This document shows, in pieces, positions 24,201-37,585 of a stretch of DNA of 64,000 nucleotides. The position numbers and the translations under genes were made by a program. The stretch is from Gordionus sp. m RMFG-2023 (lineage: Eukaryota > Nematomorpha > Gordioida > Chordodea > Parachordodidae). Within the stretch, counting starts at the first letter, position 1. Every line of letters begins with the position of its first letter. The DNA is taken from assembly GCF_954871325.1 (NCBI RefSeq), contig NC_088779.1, positions 7,876,846 to 7,940,845 on the forward strand, in the 5' to 3' direction. The notes beneath the pieces are model-generated. The model was not told where the DNA came from and did not search any database. It worked only from the letters and a program-made list of their open reading frames with translations.

Positions 24201-25849
24201 AATCACGAAAATAAAATTATAGAAAATTAAAAAATAAATTTTGTTCATTAAAATATTTTACCAAAATTATATATATGTTAAAAAATATTGAATATTTAAA
24301 AAAATTATTGTTCATAAAAACTTCCAGTTTGTGGGCAGAGATCCTATGCAAATTATGCCAACCAGAAATTTAATATTGTTTTATATTAATTAAATAACTA
24401 GTCTTTGGAACACCAGGTATACTATATTAATTATTCTTCCCTCTCTTAAATAGATTTAATTGATTTGAGATAATGGTTAAACTAATAAAAGTTATTATAC
24501 TACTCAAAATAGCTCGTCGAATTTCATTTCTGTTTTTCAACTCATCCTATAAAAGATCCATTTTAAATATTTTTTGATAAAACATTATTAATAGCTATTT
24601 TTATATTATGTCAATGCAGACGAATGTAAAAAAATATTTTTTTTATAGTTGATCATCATTTTATCAATAATTTCATAATAAAATTAATACGATTTATTCC
24701 ATTTATAAAATGGATACTATATTAATTATCTTTATCTTAAGTCGGATTTTATTCACAAATAAATGTATAAACATAATAAAAGGTATTACAAATTGGTTCT
24801 CATTTCTAAAGATATCCAAATTTGTTATTTTAAATCGCTCGGTATACTTTTAACTCAAAGATATCCTCATTCTATGGATTTAATATCTTTTAAACATTGA
24901 ATATTGATGAATTTTATATATATACTAAATTGATATAAATGGTTCCTGATAAATATACCATACCTGGAATCAAATATAGATGAAAATTTTTTTTAAAAAT
25001 AAATAAAAAAAATGTAAATTAAATTTTCAGCTAACATCTGTCTAGCCGCTGGAATTGACTAAAGTTTAAACTGCTCGGAACCATTCTAAAAAAAAATTTC
25101 TAAGCCAACCGAAAATTTCATAATTAAATTTAAAATTATATTAATTAACAAATTAGAATTTATTCCAGGTATAATATTAATTATAAATAATTCATACTAT
25201 AATATTTATTATTCCCCCTATCATATTTTATAGCTATTTTATTTATTTGGAATGATAGATAACTTCTTAAAATTATTGTGCTCTTTAAATTAATCTTGTG
25301 AAATTTTATTTGTTTTACTCAGCTCATCCCTTGAAAGATTCTCTTTAATCATTATATGCTATTTATAAACCTATTTTTTCTCTAAGGATATTTTTAACCC
25401 AAAACAATTCATGTTTACTACTGCCATTATGTCTCCTTCCTCCTTTAAAATCATAATGATAACTAAGTAATATAATATCAATTACATAACTTTTCTAAAC
25501 ATTCTGATAGAGTTTCGGTCTTCATGATTCAATAAATATAATTTAGCTTTTGAAATTTAAAACGCAATTATATTATTTGATAAAACTCAAAAACTATTTA
25601 TTATGTCAATGTAGACATGAATAAAAATTTTTTTTTATTATTATTGATTATCATTTTATTTGCTTGATAACTTTTTATGTTATCATGCATTAAGAATCAA
25701 GCATTTTTTATGGTGTGCTCAGTATCTTTTAAAAATATGATTATATATTCTATACATAAGAGAATCTTTATAAATAAATCAAATACTGAAAAGAAATATA
25801 TCCACAGAAGAGTATTTTAAAAAAAAATAATTTATTCGTTATACTTAGA
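21270..25849 (+). other. array A cassettes after the hAT insertion
   Basis: E1 copies with AG/GT borders: 21840-21851 (12 nt), 23002-23016 (EYMQ), 23930-23944 (EFLE, donor GTGTAA), 24402-24416 (FGTP), 25157-25168 (12 nt). E3 copies: 22631-22636 (AAATAG), 23699-23704 (GTGCAG), 24620-24625 (ACGAAT). The E2 stretches contain stops. The 24.0-24.6 kb part matches 15.0-15.9 and 30.5-31.2 kb. Confidence 0.5.
24402..24416 (+). CDS. E1 micro-exon, 15 nt
   Basis: The borders are AATAACTAG and GTATACTA. Phase 1 reads FGTP. Flanking sequence matches that of 15351-15365. Confidence 0.55.
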
Positions 25850-26240
25850 ATTTGTGGGAATAGATTGTGAATAAATATCTTTTATTGAATTCATATATTT
25901 GTTATTGATACAATAATCGTTTAGTGGGTATCGATATAATTATGTTTATTTATTAAGTATTTTTATTTAGTAAATATATGAATTACATTTATCATCTCTC
26001 TAATAATCCTCGTGAGTTTAAATATTTAAATTATATTTAGCACGCTTTTTATAATCTAAATTAATAAAAAAAAATAATCACTTTACAATGTTAATCATTT
26101 TTAGTTAGTGTTAATAAAATAAAAGTTAATGTATATTATAATAATGTAAGAATAAAGTAATACGTTACTTTAGGGTAAAACTAATATTTTTTTTATACTA
26201 TTATTTATTTTCGTTTTTATTGAAACGTGGTACATCAATA
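25850..26240. other. unassigned insertion of about 390 bp
   Basis: Cassette sequence stops at about 25850 and resumes at TAATATATAATTTATTAATTATCC near 26240. The inserted AT-rich sequence has no coding region, no clear inverted ends and no target duplication that I can resolve. Confidence 0.4.
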
Positions 26241-27434
26241 ATATATAATTTATTAATTATCCCTATCTTATGTCAATTCAAAAAATGATCGAAGACTTTA
26301 CTTGCCTCGAATGCCATTTTGTTTATCATCTTTTGGGAAATTTTCTATCAACAAATTTTGTCATTTAAGATATTACCTTCGGATTTTGCCCAAATATATT
26401 CATTACTCCCATAATGTATCTTTCCTCCTTTAAAAATCGTTTTGTAAAATCAATAAACAAAATAAGTCGCTTTGAAAGTATTCCAATGCTGAATTTCTTT
26501 AAGTATATAAAGTTTATAAAATATTTGATAAAATATTTCTAATCATAACTATATTTATTACCATGATGCAGCAATAGGTAAAAAAAAAATTTTTAATAGC
26601 TGATTATCATTTCATTTCTTTGTTAAATTTTTAAAATATAATTTTTCTAAAAGATTTTCAAAATTCATATTATTTAATATCTTAAACATTGAATTCTGAT
26701 GGATTATATATATACTATAAAATTTCTGATAAATAAATCAAACAATTATTGGAAGAAAATATTTTCGATAATATAAAATATTTTTTAGTTTATTAAAATT
26801 ATACTTTTTTGTCACTGACAACATCAGCTCCCCTGATGAATTTGACTAATATTTTAAATGAATATTCAAAATATTTATTCACGCCAACCGAAAATTTTCT
26901 ATTATAATTTAACCTTATATTATTTATTAACTAGTCGAATTTTTGCAAGGTATAATATTATATTAATATAAAATATTCATACTTTATTCTTTATTATTTA
27001 TTCTTCTATATCTTAGATGTATTTTATTCATTTGAAATATTCGATAAATTTCTTAAAGGTTATTACTCTTCAAATTAGTTTAGTCAAATTTAATTCTGAT
27101 TCATTGAAAGTTTCACTTATCAATACCATTTATAAAGGTGTTTTTTTATGTATCTTAACACAAAGAAATTGCTATAGTAAATAATCCTACATTTTGTAAA
27201 ATCGTAATGATAAGATTATAATAATATAAATTCAAACGCTTTTCTAAACATTCTCATAGTTTCTGTCTTCATATTTAATTACATTTAAGGTTAAAAACAC
27301 ATTTATATTATTTGATAAAACTTTATTAATAATATATTTATATTAAGTCAAAGAGGAATATAAAAACTTTTTTTTTCTTTATTGCTTATCATCATCATAT
27401 CTGCTTGAGAACTTTTAAACTATCATTCATGCAC
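26241..27434 (+). other. array A cassettes
   Basis: A variant E3 lies at 26572-26577 (CAATAG, borders GATGCAG/GTAAAA). An E1 lies at 26935-26949 (EFLQ in phase 1). The E3 near 27350 has lost its donor. The remainder is intron-like. Confidence 0.5.
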
Positions 27435-28676
27435 TGATTTTAGAAATATATACTATATACAAAGTTGTGCATATCTTTCTGAAGAAGAATCCATATATAG
27501 ATACAAATTTTTTATAATAAAAAATTAGATTCATCTCTAATTCTAAATATCAAAAAGATAAAAATAAAAGATACTTTAATATTTTTCTAAATGAGAAAAT
27601 ATTAAATACAAGATACCTTTTTTAAATTATCATTACCAATTTAATTAGTTTATAAAATACAATTTTATTATTTATTGCTACACATAATATGCATTAAAAG
27701 TGAAATAATAATGCCTAAAAAGCCTCATTATATTCATCTCATACAAAAAAACTTTCCAAATCAATCTTTTACCCATACCATCTTGGACAGCGTTTAATAA
27801 TGGTAGAAAATATTGCAAACTTAAACTTATAAGTTTCACAAGTCTTTTTTTAATCACAAAGAATATGATATATTCTCCTTAAAAAGTAATACTCTGCCCT
27901 TGTAGTTTGTCTTATGCATTTGTATCAGGACTTAAAACCTTACAATATTCTTCATTATAAATAATATCAGCTTCTTTAAAAATGGAACAATAATTGTTTC
28001 TAATAATAAATTTTAATGTGATGTTTTTAAAAGTAAAGACGTCCTATTTATCGTATAGACTATTCCACCTGGTTGTGTAAGGAACTTTCAACTGATTACC
28101 GCCTGTTATCATTCTTATCTTTTCAGAAGATATGGGCTTTACACAGTCATTCTATAATTTTGTAGATTTTCTCAAAAATTTTTGGGAAAAATTTGTACTA
28201 ACATCATTATCCATTAAATTCTAAGATTCATTGTCAATATTATTTGACTTTATTACATATTAAATGAACTGACATATGCATTATCCGAAACGAAATCCCA
28301 TACTCTCTATAGATAACTCCGAGGCATTCTTCTAGATGCAAAGCTTGATTGCCTTTAAAGGGTTTCTCATGTTTTCTTTAAAAATAATAAAAAAATAAAT
28401 TATAAATTAATATAGCCAATGAGCTGTTATTTACATTTGTAGCCACAAATCTGCCGTGGTACATATATATGGGTGAGCCTTTCTTCATTTACTTGATTCT
28501 CAAAAATTTCCTCTATTTTTTCAGCAAATACCACCTTGAATTTTTATCAATAATAATATAATAGTAATAAGAATATCTAGAAGATAATATCAATATTTAT
28601 TTTCATCATTATAATATATTCAGGGGTGTAAACCCTTGAAAATAAATGTGCATATCCACTTATCAATTTTTTTGTG
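27435..28676. other. unassigned unique segment of about 1.24 kb
   Basis: This block is unlike the cassettes and replaces part of one. Minus-strand short open pieces (for example KENMRNPLKAIKLC near 28360) hint at a decayed gene or transposase, but no family was recognised and no terminal repeats were found. Confidence 0.35.
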
Positions 28677-31317
28677 TTCTTTGCCTCGAGATATTTTTAG
28701 ATCAATGATATTTTCATATATTTTCATAAAATCATTATATAATTTAGTAAAATGCTTTCAAAGCATTCTATTGATAAGTTAAAAGTATATGAAGTTTATA
28801 AAGGTAATTTTATTTTTTAAAACATAATTAGATAATAACTTAACTCAATGTTGCGGAAAGCTATAAAAAAAAATTAATTTTAATCGCTTATCATTTCATT
28901 ATCAAATTTTTTAAATTATAATACCTTTCTAAAAAAATTTACCTTTTTCCTATTTGTTTTATGACTCATTTTTAGTTTCGGAATGTTAAATCCCCAATAA
29001 TATTTTTCAATGATCAATATTCTTTCTCCTTTAATGATCATTATATAAAATGATATATCCATCGAATCTGGAACTTCACAATTCGTTATTTTGAAAATGA
29101 TTAACAGTCTACCTACTTCATTACGTTTAAAATTTTTTAAAGTTTATCAATACAAATATAAATTTATTAAATACTCGTTTTTTAAAATTTAGCAAAGATA
29201 TTTGAAAGTAAAAACAATATTATTTATTAGGCAAATTACTTTATTCTTAATAACTATTTTTATCAATTTCAGTACATATATATAATTTATAAAAATATTT
29301 TTATTGATAAATTATTAATGATCATAACTATATTTATATTACCTTGATGCAGCGATAGGTAATGTTTTATAGCTGATTATCATTTTATTTCTTTGTATTT
29401 TTTAAATATACCTGTCCTAATAAAATGCATATTATGAGTTTAATATCATTTAAACATTGGATTCTGATGAATTATATATATGTTATGCTGTATGGTTCCT
29501 GATATAAAAATCAAACAATTACTGTAAGAAAATATCTCCGATGAAAAAAATAAATTTTGTATAGTTTATTCAAATTATATTTTATTTCCCCTGCCAAAAT
29601 CAGATTAACTGATGTGTAAGATTAAAATTATAACTGGCCGGAATATCTATTTTAAAACATTTTGTCTCTCCTGCCAACTGGAAATTTCCTATTTAAACCT
29701 ATATTAATTAAATTACTAGTCGACCTATTACAAGGTATAATATTATATTTATTAAATATTTATACTGTATTAATTATTTTTTCATATCTTAAATAAATTT
29801 TATTTATTAGATCTATAAACTTATTATTAATACTCTTCAATAAAGTCCAGTCTAATTTCATTTCTCTCATCTCAACCCTTGAAAGATCCACTTTAATTTT
29901 TCTATTTATAAAGGTATTCTAACTCTAGGGATATTTTTAACCCCAAAAAATACCATATTTGCTAATTATGAAACCTTCTTTAAAAAATTTTAATAATAAT
30001 ATTGTTATATTATCAACTGGTTGCTTTTCTAAACATTCTGCTAGAGTTTCTGTATTCATATTTTATTGATCATTAGATTTAAGCTAGTATGTGATTTTTA
30101 AAAACAATTATATTATTTAATAAAATATTATCAGTAACTATTTATAATGTCAATGTAGAATGATGGAGCTTTTTTTTATATTTATAGTTGATTATCATTG
30201 TATATGCTTGAGAAAATTATCATAAATATCTATAAGATTTATTTTTATATGAACTTTAATATCTATTAAACATAGAATAATCGTATGATTATATATCATA
30301 TATTTAAGAGGTTATTGATAAAGGATATATATCCAATAAAAAGAATATTTTAAAAAAAATATATACCTGGTTTATTCAATTTATTTTTTTGCCCCGTGCC
30401 CAACATCAATCAATCGGTTAAGTAGAATCTTGGCTAGTTTATAATCTTCTGATAAATATTTTTTTTTAATTCTTGGCTAGTTTATAATCTTCTGATAAAT
30501 ATTTTTTTTTAATTCTTGGCCAAAATCTAGAAAATGTAAAATAAATTATAGTAAATTAAAAAATAAAATTTGTTAATTAAAATATTTGGCCAAAATCATA
30601 AAAATGTTAAAAAATATTAAATTTTTAAAAAAATATATTGTTCATAAAAACTTCCAATTTATGAACAAATCTTATGCAAATAATTTTGTTTTTGCCAAAC
30701 GTGAAATTTAAGATTTAAATTGTTTTATATTAATTAAATAACTCGATATAGTAACATCAGGTATATTATTATATTTAAAAAAATCCTTCTATATTAATTA
30801 TTCATCCATCTTATCTATAAATTTTATTCATTTGAGATGTAAACTAATAAAGCTTATTATACTATTTAAAATAGTTTGCTCGAATTTTATTTCTATTTCT
30901 CATCTAATCCTCTCAAAGATCCATTTTAATCAATATTTACTATTTATAAAGGTATATCTAAGAATATTTTTAACCTAAGGAATCCATATATGCTACCGTA
31001 ATTATATAACCTTCATAGTTCATATTGATAAGATTATAATAATATCAATTCATGCGCATTTCTAAACATTTTGATAGTGAGTATCTGTCTTTATATTTTA
31101 TTACTTTTATGAGTATATGTTTAAAACGCAATTATATTATTCGAAAAACATTAATTAAAACTATTTTTATATAATGTCAATGCAGAGGAATGTTTAATAA
31201 TTTCTTTTTTCTTTTTTCTTTTTAGATAATAATTATTTTATATGCTTGAGAACTTTTTAAATTATTATACATGTTAAGATTTAAGCATAATTTATGATAT
31301 ATTTAATATCCTTATAA
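28677..31317 (+). other. array A cassettes
   Basis: E3 variants: 29353-29358 (CGATAG). E1: 29720-29734 (DLLQ) and 30752-30760 (9-nt form TAACATCAG). E3: 31186-31191 (AGGAAT, donor GTTTAA). A 56-bp direct duplication lies at about 30428-30535. The GTGAGT donor of a stop-containing E2 is at 31076. Confidence 0.5.
30428..30535 (+). repeat. short direct duplication, period about 56 bp
   Basis: The block TCTTGGCTAGTTTATAATCT plus the T-run after it occurs twice in a row inside a cassette intron. It is a local slippage or duplication event. Confidence 0.8.
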
Positions 31318-31912
31318 CATTACGATAGTCGTGGCGGTTGTCATGAAAGTTGTACCCGCGATTGTTGTATCGTCGTAGTGATTGTCAAAACGGTTGCTGT
31401 TATCCTGACAATTATCGTAGCTTAGATCAAAACGGTTATCACGGTATTTATCATGGCGGTCTAATCGTTTGACACGGCAGTTGTGGTATTGTATATCGCA
31501 ACGCTCATCGAATCGTTTGTTGCGGTAGTTTTCATAGCTTATAGGGTTCATGGAAGAGTTTGTCACTATCTAAACGTTGTTCGTGGAAGTTGTCATACAT
31601 GAGCTGGGGTTGCCGGTGAAAGTATGATATTTCACAAGAGATTAACGAAATGCTTTGGAGTCCTGCTTTTTAGCTCTGCACATATAATTTTCTTTTCTTG
31701 TCAGATTCAGCCGAATGCATGGCATCTACTTTCTCACTTGATTCGTATGACTCCGTGATGTCTTCATCTAGACATTGATTGTAATTATATATCGTCATAG
31801 AGCTCCTGACAGCTTTTTTGACATCTTTAGAAATAGAAGTAACTCTCACTTCTCGATGATGAGTTGAATGACATCGAATTTGTATTCTTTACTAAGTCTA
31901 GCTTCGCGTTAT
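31318..31912 (-). mobile_element. LTR-element gag fragment fossil
   Basis: GC-richer sequence interrupts a cassette. The minus strand has an open piece (31312-31566) rich in Arg, Asp, Asn and Tyr (for example RFDERCDIQYHNCRVKRLD). Upstream of it is a hydrophilic stretch ending SDKKRKLYVQS. Composition matches the basic tail of insect Gypsy-type gag regions, similar in style to the 2.0-2.4 kb stretch. No LTR or pol was recognised, and it is a broken fragment. Confidence 0.45.
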
Positions 31913-34900
31913 GCTATATATATAAAGTTCTTGATAAACAAATAAATTACTGGGCGGATATTTTCCACAGAAAAATATTTTTTAAAATATAGGCATGTAA
32001 AGTTTATTCAATTTGTTTATTAAACCGACTGGCCTTGGTTAACCTTGAATGGCTATTAATCTACAAAATATTTATTTTGTTTTTCCATGCATACCAATAA
32101 TTTCGATGATATTAATTTTATATTTAGAAAAACTTATTTATAATATATTAAATATCTCAATCTTAAGTCGTTCAAATTGCCTCAAATGTCATTTTGTTTA
32201 TCAACTCTTAGAAAAAACTATTAGCATTTTGATATTTAAAGTATTCTTTCCTTCGAGATATTTTTAGCTAAATGATATTCACATATATTTTCATTATATA
32301 CCTTTCCTCCTTTAAAAATCATTATATAATTTAGTAAACGCATCAATTTAGTCGCTTTGAAAGCATTCTATTAATAAATAAGTTTATAAAGTGTATAAAA
32401 GTAATTATAAACATTATGAGATAATAAATTTATTCATATTACCTCGACCTAGATGCATAAAATTTATTTTTTATATAATTTGCATACTAAATTTTCGAAT
32501 ATAAAAAATGTAGAAATTTTTATATTTCTTATATTTAATATCTTTTAAATATTTAATACTGATGGATTTTATATGTGCTATAATCATATTTCCTTATAAA
32601 TATATTATTCCTGGATAAAAATATAGATGAAAAAAAAAATAAATGCAAACCCATCCAACATCAGGACCACTGGGTTTGATTTAAATTTTAACTGGCTGGA
32701 ACACTTAATCAATATTTTGTTTCTCCATGCAAACCAGAAACTTCGTAATTATATTTAAACTAATATTTAAATAACTAGCCGAAAATATACAAGGTATAAT
32801 ATAATATTTATAAAAATTGTTTTATATTATTCTTCTATAATAACCCCTTTCTTAATTCGATTTTATTCAATTGAGATTATTGAAAAAATTCTTAAAAGTT
32901 ATTATACTCTTCAATTTAGTCTCGTCGAATTTCATTTCTCTTTCTCGTCTCATCCTTTAAAATATACGCTTTAATTATTATTTGTTATTTATAGAGATAT
33001 TCATTCTCTAGGGATATTTGTAACCCAAAGGAATCCATGTTTGATGAGTTAATTACTTATCCTTCTTCTTTAAAAATCGTTATCCTAAATAATAATTCGG
33101 TCGTTTTTCTAAACATTCTGATAGAGATTCTGTCTTCATATTTTATTCCATTTAAGGTAGTATCCGATGCTTAAAAACTCAATTATATTATTTGATAAAC
33201 TATTTATTATGCAGAGGAATGAAAATTTTTTTCATTTGTATAGTTGATTATTATTTTATATGCTTGAGAATCTTTTGAATTATCATTCATGTCTATAAGA
33301 TTTAATTTAAAATGATGTGTACTATATCCTTTAGACATACATGTATCCTATATTTAAGAGGTTCTTGATAAATAATTCAAATAAAGGAAATATATCCACA
33401 GAAGAATATTTAAAAAAATACATGCAGATATATTTTCAATTTAGTTATATTTTCTCCCATGCCCAACATCAAACAACAGACTGGAATTTTTTAAAATCTT
33501 GACTGACTAATAAACATCTACAAAATATTTTGCCTTTTCATGCTAACCAATAATTTTATAATAAAATTAAACATATTTTTATATAAAATGTATAATTAAT
33601 TTTATTATCCCTATCTTACGTCTATTTATTAGCCAATAGACAAAACAATTCAGTAGCCTTGGCATTCTAATGATGAGTTTCTATATGTTCACTAAATATA
33701 ATTTTTATTTTTATATTACCTTGTAGCAATGAGTAAAAAAAATAATTTTATATAGCTGATTATCATTTTTTTTTCTCTGTTAAAAATTTTAAATTATTAT
33801 ACCTGTCCCAAAAATTTACATATTTCATATAATCAGTTTAATATCTTTAAAACATTGAATGATCAAATTTATATATGGGAGATCGGTGATCATGTAAGCC
33901 CTAAAAGGTAAACGTCAATAAAATTAAAACTACTTGATAATAATGAATAAATGTCTCATTTTATTTCACTTATACTTTCATATTATACATCAATATAATT
34001 TTTTTTTTAAATTATACTTTTTTAACAATATTTACTTTTCCGAAAAAATATTTGGAAAATTAGGAGATACAAGGAATGATATGCTTTCCCATGATTTGCT
34101 TTTGAGCTTCTAATAATAATATTTTTAAGTATAAATATGATGCATTTATATTATAGCAAATAATTAATTAAAACAAGGCATAAAGGAAGATAATTATAAA
34201 AAATTTGTTATATTTATTTGTAATTTAAAAGAATAAATTATGGATTAAATTACAGTAGGTCACAAGAATTCGGGTTCATAAGATCAGCTGACTCCTTTAT
34301 ATATATAAAATTCCTGATAAATATATCTAAATTCTAGAATAATCGATAAAAAAATAATTATATAGTTTATTCATATTATATTTTTTTTGTCCATACATCA
34401 TTATAACTGATGAGTTTGATTAAATTTTTAACTTGCCGAAACATTGATTAAAAATGTTTTGTTTCTCCCGCCAACCACAAATTACTATTTAAATTTAAAC
34501 CTATATTAATTAAATAAAGTCCAACTTTTACAAGGTATAATATTATAATTATTAAATATTCATGCTATTCAAGATTATAGCATTTTTCATGTGTTTAATA
34601 TCTTCTAAACACTGATCCTAGAATTATAAAGCTATATTTAAAAGGTTCTAATATTTTTACAGAAAAATATTAAAATATATGAATGGAAAGTTTTTTCAAT
34701 TTGGAATTTTCATCTGCCGACATCTGTCAATCGGCTGGCCTTGATCTTGAATAGTTAAAATAATCTTTAATTATGATACTCATCTAAATAATTTATCTAT
34801 TTCTAATTATTGGTTTAATTTATTTTAAACATTGAATACTGATGGATTTTATATATGCTATAATGATATACAAGGTTCCTTATAATTAAACTAATCCTGG

Positions 34901-36400
34901 AAGAAAATATTGTTGAAAAAAATAAATAAATACAATGTAACTTGATTCAAGTTAAAAAAATTTTGGCCAACTAACATCAATCTAGTGGTTGGGTTTGACT
35001 AAGTTTTAACTGGTCGGAATCAAGAAAAATATTTTGTTTTTTTATGCCAACCAAAAATTTCGTAATAAAATATAAATCTTATTAATTAAATAACTAGGCG
35101 AATATCTGCAAGGTATAATATTAAATTTATAAAAAAATTATACTATAATATATTTCATAAACCATATTTTAAAGAAATTTTATTGATTTGAGATTATGAA
35201 TAAACTTCATAAAAGTTATTAAGCTCTTCAAATTAGTTTCGTGGAATTTTATTTCTTCTTTTCATCTCATGCTTTGAAAGATCCACTTTAATCACTATTT
35301 GCAATCTATAAAGGTATTCTTTCTCTTGGGATATTTTTAACCCAAAGAAATCCATGTTACGCCATTCTATTAAAATCATAATAATAAGATAGTCAAATTA
35401 TATTAATATAAGATCATTATAAATAATTCAAATACTGGACTGAATTATATCCAAAGAAATTTTAAAAAATATATACAAATATATTTTATTCTATAATGTT
35501 ATTTTTCCAATCAATCTACTGACCTTGATTAAAATCTTGACTGGCTAATAATCTTTTACTACAATATATTTGTTTTTCCATGAGAACTAAAAATTTCGTA
35601 ATAAAATAATTCTTTATTTATTGAATAGATTATTTATAATGTATAATTTATTAATTATCCCTATCCTAAGTAGATTCAAAAAATGATTGAAAGACATTAG
35701 ATATTACTACATTTCATATTTATTTCCTAGAATTTTTTAATATTATCTCTTGGAAAATCTACTATTAATTTTGCTATTTAAGATACCCCATCTAGAATTT
35801 TTTTTATTTATTCTCATTATGAATGCTACCGTTAAAAATCGTTAAATAAGCTAAACGAAATAATTTAGCCTCTTTTAAAGATTTCAGTGCTAAGTTTTGT
35901 GTAGATATATGAAGTTTATAAAATAATTTTTATTTTCAAACGTTATTAATCATAATTATATTTATTAACTTGATGCAGAACTAAGTAAGAAAGATCATTT
36001 TTTTATAGTTGATTATCATTTTATTTTATTGTTAATTTTTTTAAAATTATAACAAAAGATTAAAAAAATTCATATTATGAGTTTAATATCTATTAAACAT
36101 TGAATTCTGATGGACTGAAATCAAATAATTACCGTATGAAAACATATCCGATGAAAAATATAATATTATATAGATTATTCAAATTATATTCCTTTTAGTC
36201 CCTTTAAACATCAGTCTAGCTAAATGGTTTGACTAAAATTATGACTGGACGGAACCTTTATTCAAAATATTTTGTTTTTCATGTCTAACAAAAATTTCAT
36301 ATTTAAATTTAAAAATATATTAAAACAACTAGACGAATATTTACAAGGTACAATATTATATTTATAAAAAAATATGAACATTATTAATTTATTTCCTATT
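31913..36400 (+). other. array A cassettes, last block
   Basis: E1 copies: 32779-32793 (EIYR-like, reads EKYT in phase 1), 34520-34534 (QLLQ), 35098-35112 (EYLQ), 36333-36347 (EYLQ). E3 variants: 33727-33732 (CAATGA) and 35979-35984 (AACTAA). A MITE lies at 33877-34297. The part to about 34.3 kb is the copy of 16.0-18.5 kb. Confidence 0.5.
33877..34297. mobile_element. MITE-like insertion, copy of 18097-18470
   Basis: It begins GGGAGATCGGTGATCATG and ends near TCAGCTGACTCCTT. Its interior is homologous to the 18.1 kb copy and it sits in the same cassette position. Confidence 0.5.
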
Positions 36401-36440
36401 AAATTGTAAATCATCTTAAATATTATTACCTATTAAACAG

Positions 36441-36497
36441 GTTGCTTCGAATATATTATATGTTTCTTATCTCATTTTGCCGATATCGTATTCCATG
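36441..36497 (+). CDS. E5 candidate exon, 57 nt, phase 1 open
   Basis: The acceptor is TATTAAACAG. Phase 1 reads CFEYIICFLSHFADIVFH. Related open copies: 37693-37749, 44963-45019 and 50089-50145. The copy at 42882-42938 keeps a GGTGTACC donor but has a shifted acceptor. Donors differ or are missing in most copies, so exon status is uncertain. Confidence 0.3.
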
Positions 36498-36820
36498 TTG
36501 TACCGAATCAAATAATCTAATTTTTGTCCATTCTAATAGTCGGGCATTTGTAATCAAATATAGTTTAAGAACATAATTTTTTAATAATATTGGATCATCA
36601 TATAGGGATTATATATAAAACCTTCAAATTTAATCATAATTCATCTTTTAAAATACATATAAAGTTATAAAGATATTATATTTTATTGTTTATAGATGAT
36701 GTATTCTGAAAGAGATTCTAACTATATACTTAATTACATTAATAGAATTTTAAAAGCGATAAAATAGAGGAATCATATAGTTTTTTAAATCATTTTATAT
36801 TGTAAATCATTTTGTAATAG

Positions 36821-36835
36821 GTGAGGAAGCTGAAG
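36821..36835 (+). CDS. array B E3 micro-exon, 15 nt
   Basis: GTGAGGAAGCTGAAG follows CATTTTGTAATAG and precedes GTAAAAAA. Phase 1 reads EEAE. The one-base-shifted frame begins with TGA. Confidence 0.6.
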
Positions 36836-37248
36836 GTAAAAAAAAACATTATTTTTCTATATAAATGTTTATATTTTACGTGCCTATCAAACATTTATAC
36901 GGATTAAACATATCTCTGTATATCTAATAATCTGATATTGTATTAAGTCTTTCATCATTAAATTAAATATTTATTTTTATATAATATGTTCCTTATATCA
37001 TTAAATAAAAAAATAATTTTGTATTTTACTTCCATCCATCATCCTTTAGGTTAATATGTTTTGAATGTGATTTTTTATTCTTGATATTTTTATTTCATTT
37101 TATCTTATATTTTTGATCTTCTAAACAAATTTCTCTTCATTAGTGCCAAAGGAAATTAAATTAACATATCTAAAACACCCCAATCACAACATTTATTTAA
37201 TCAAGTTCGAATTTTATATCTGTTTTTATATCCCGCGTTTGGAATGAG

Positions 37249-37296
37249 CCTTTGCCTTTCGTGGGTCCACAAGCTATTGTATCCTGCCCAAATATT
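37249..37296 (+). CDS. E4 candidate exon, 48 nt, phase 1-1
   Basis: The borders are GGAATGAG and GTGTATGA. Phase 1 reads FAFRGSTSYCILPKY. Related copies are 45762-45809 (donor degenerate), 50898-50945 and 59315-59362. The acceptor lacks a strong pyrimidine tract, which lowers confidence. Confidence 0.4.
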
Positions 37297-37585
37297 GTGT
37301 ATGACGTTGGTTACCTTTAATTTTTTATCTAAATTAGATTAGATTAGAAATAGTCAAAACTTAGCGCTATAGGTTCTTGATATAATTGATCTATTACTAG
37401 AAGATAATACCTCGGCTGTTAAAAATATTTTAAAAAATAAATAAAAAGTTTACTAACTTTTTATTTCTATGTCCATATAAAACCTATATACGATGGCTGG
37501 GCTTTACTAAAATTTTGATTAGCAGGGAAACATATGCCAAATACTTTTTTTATCCTTCGTAATTAAATGTAAACTTATATTTTAG

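Noticed and set aside
5461-24360. Possible extra exon CTTCCAG|TTTATGATCAGAG...TTTTG in array A introns
   Set aside because: It is open in the consensus, but the donor is not GT in the right phase and several copies have lengths not divisible by three.
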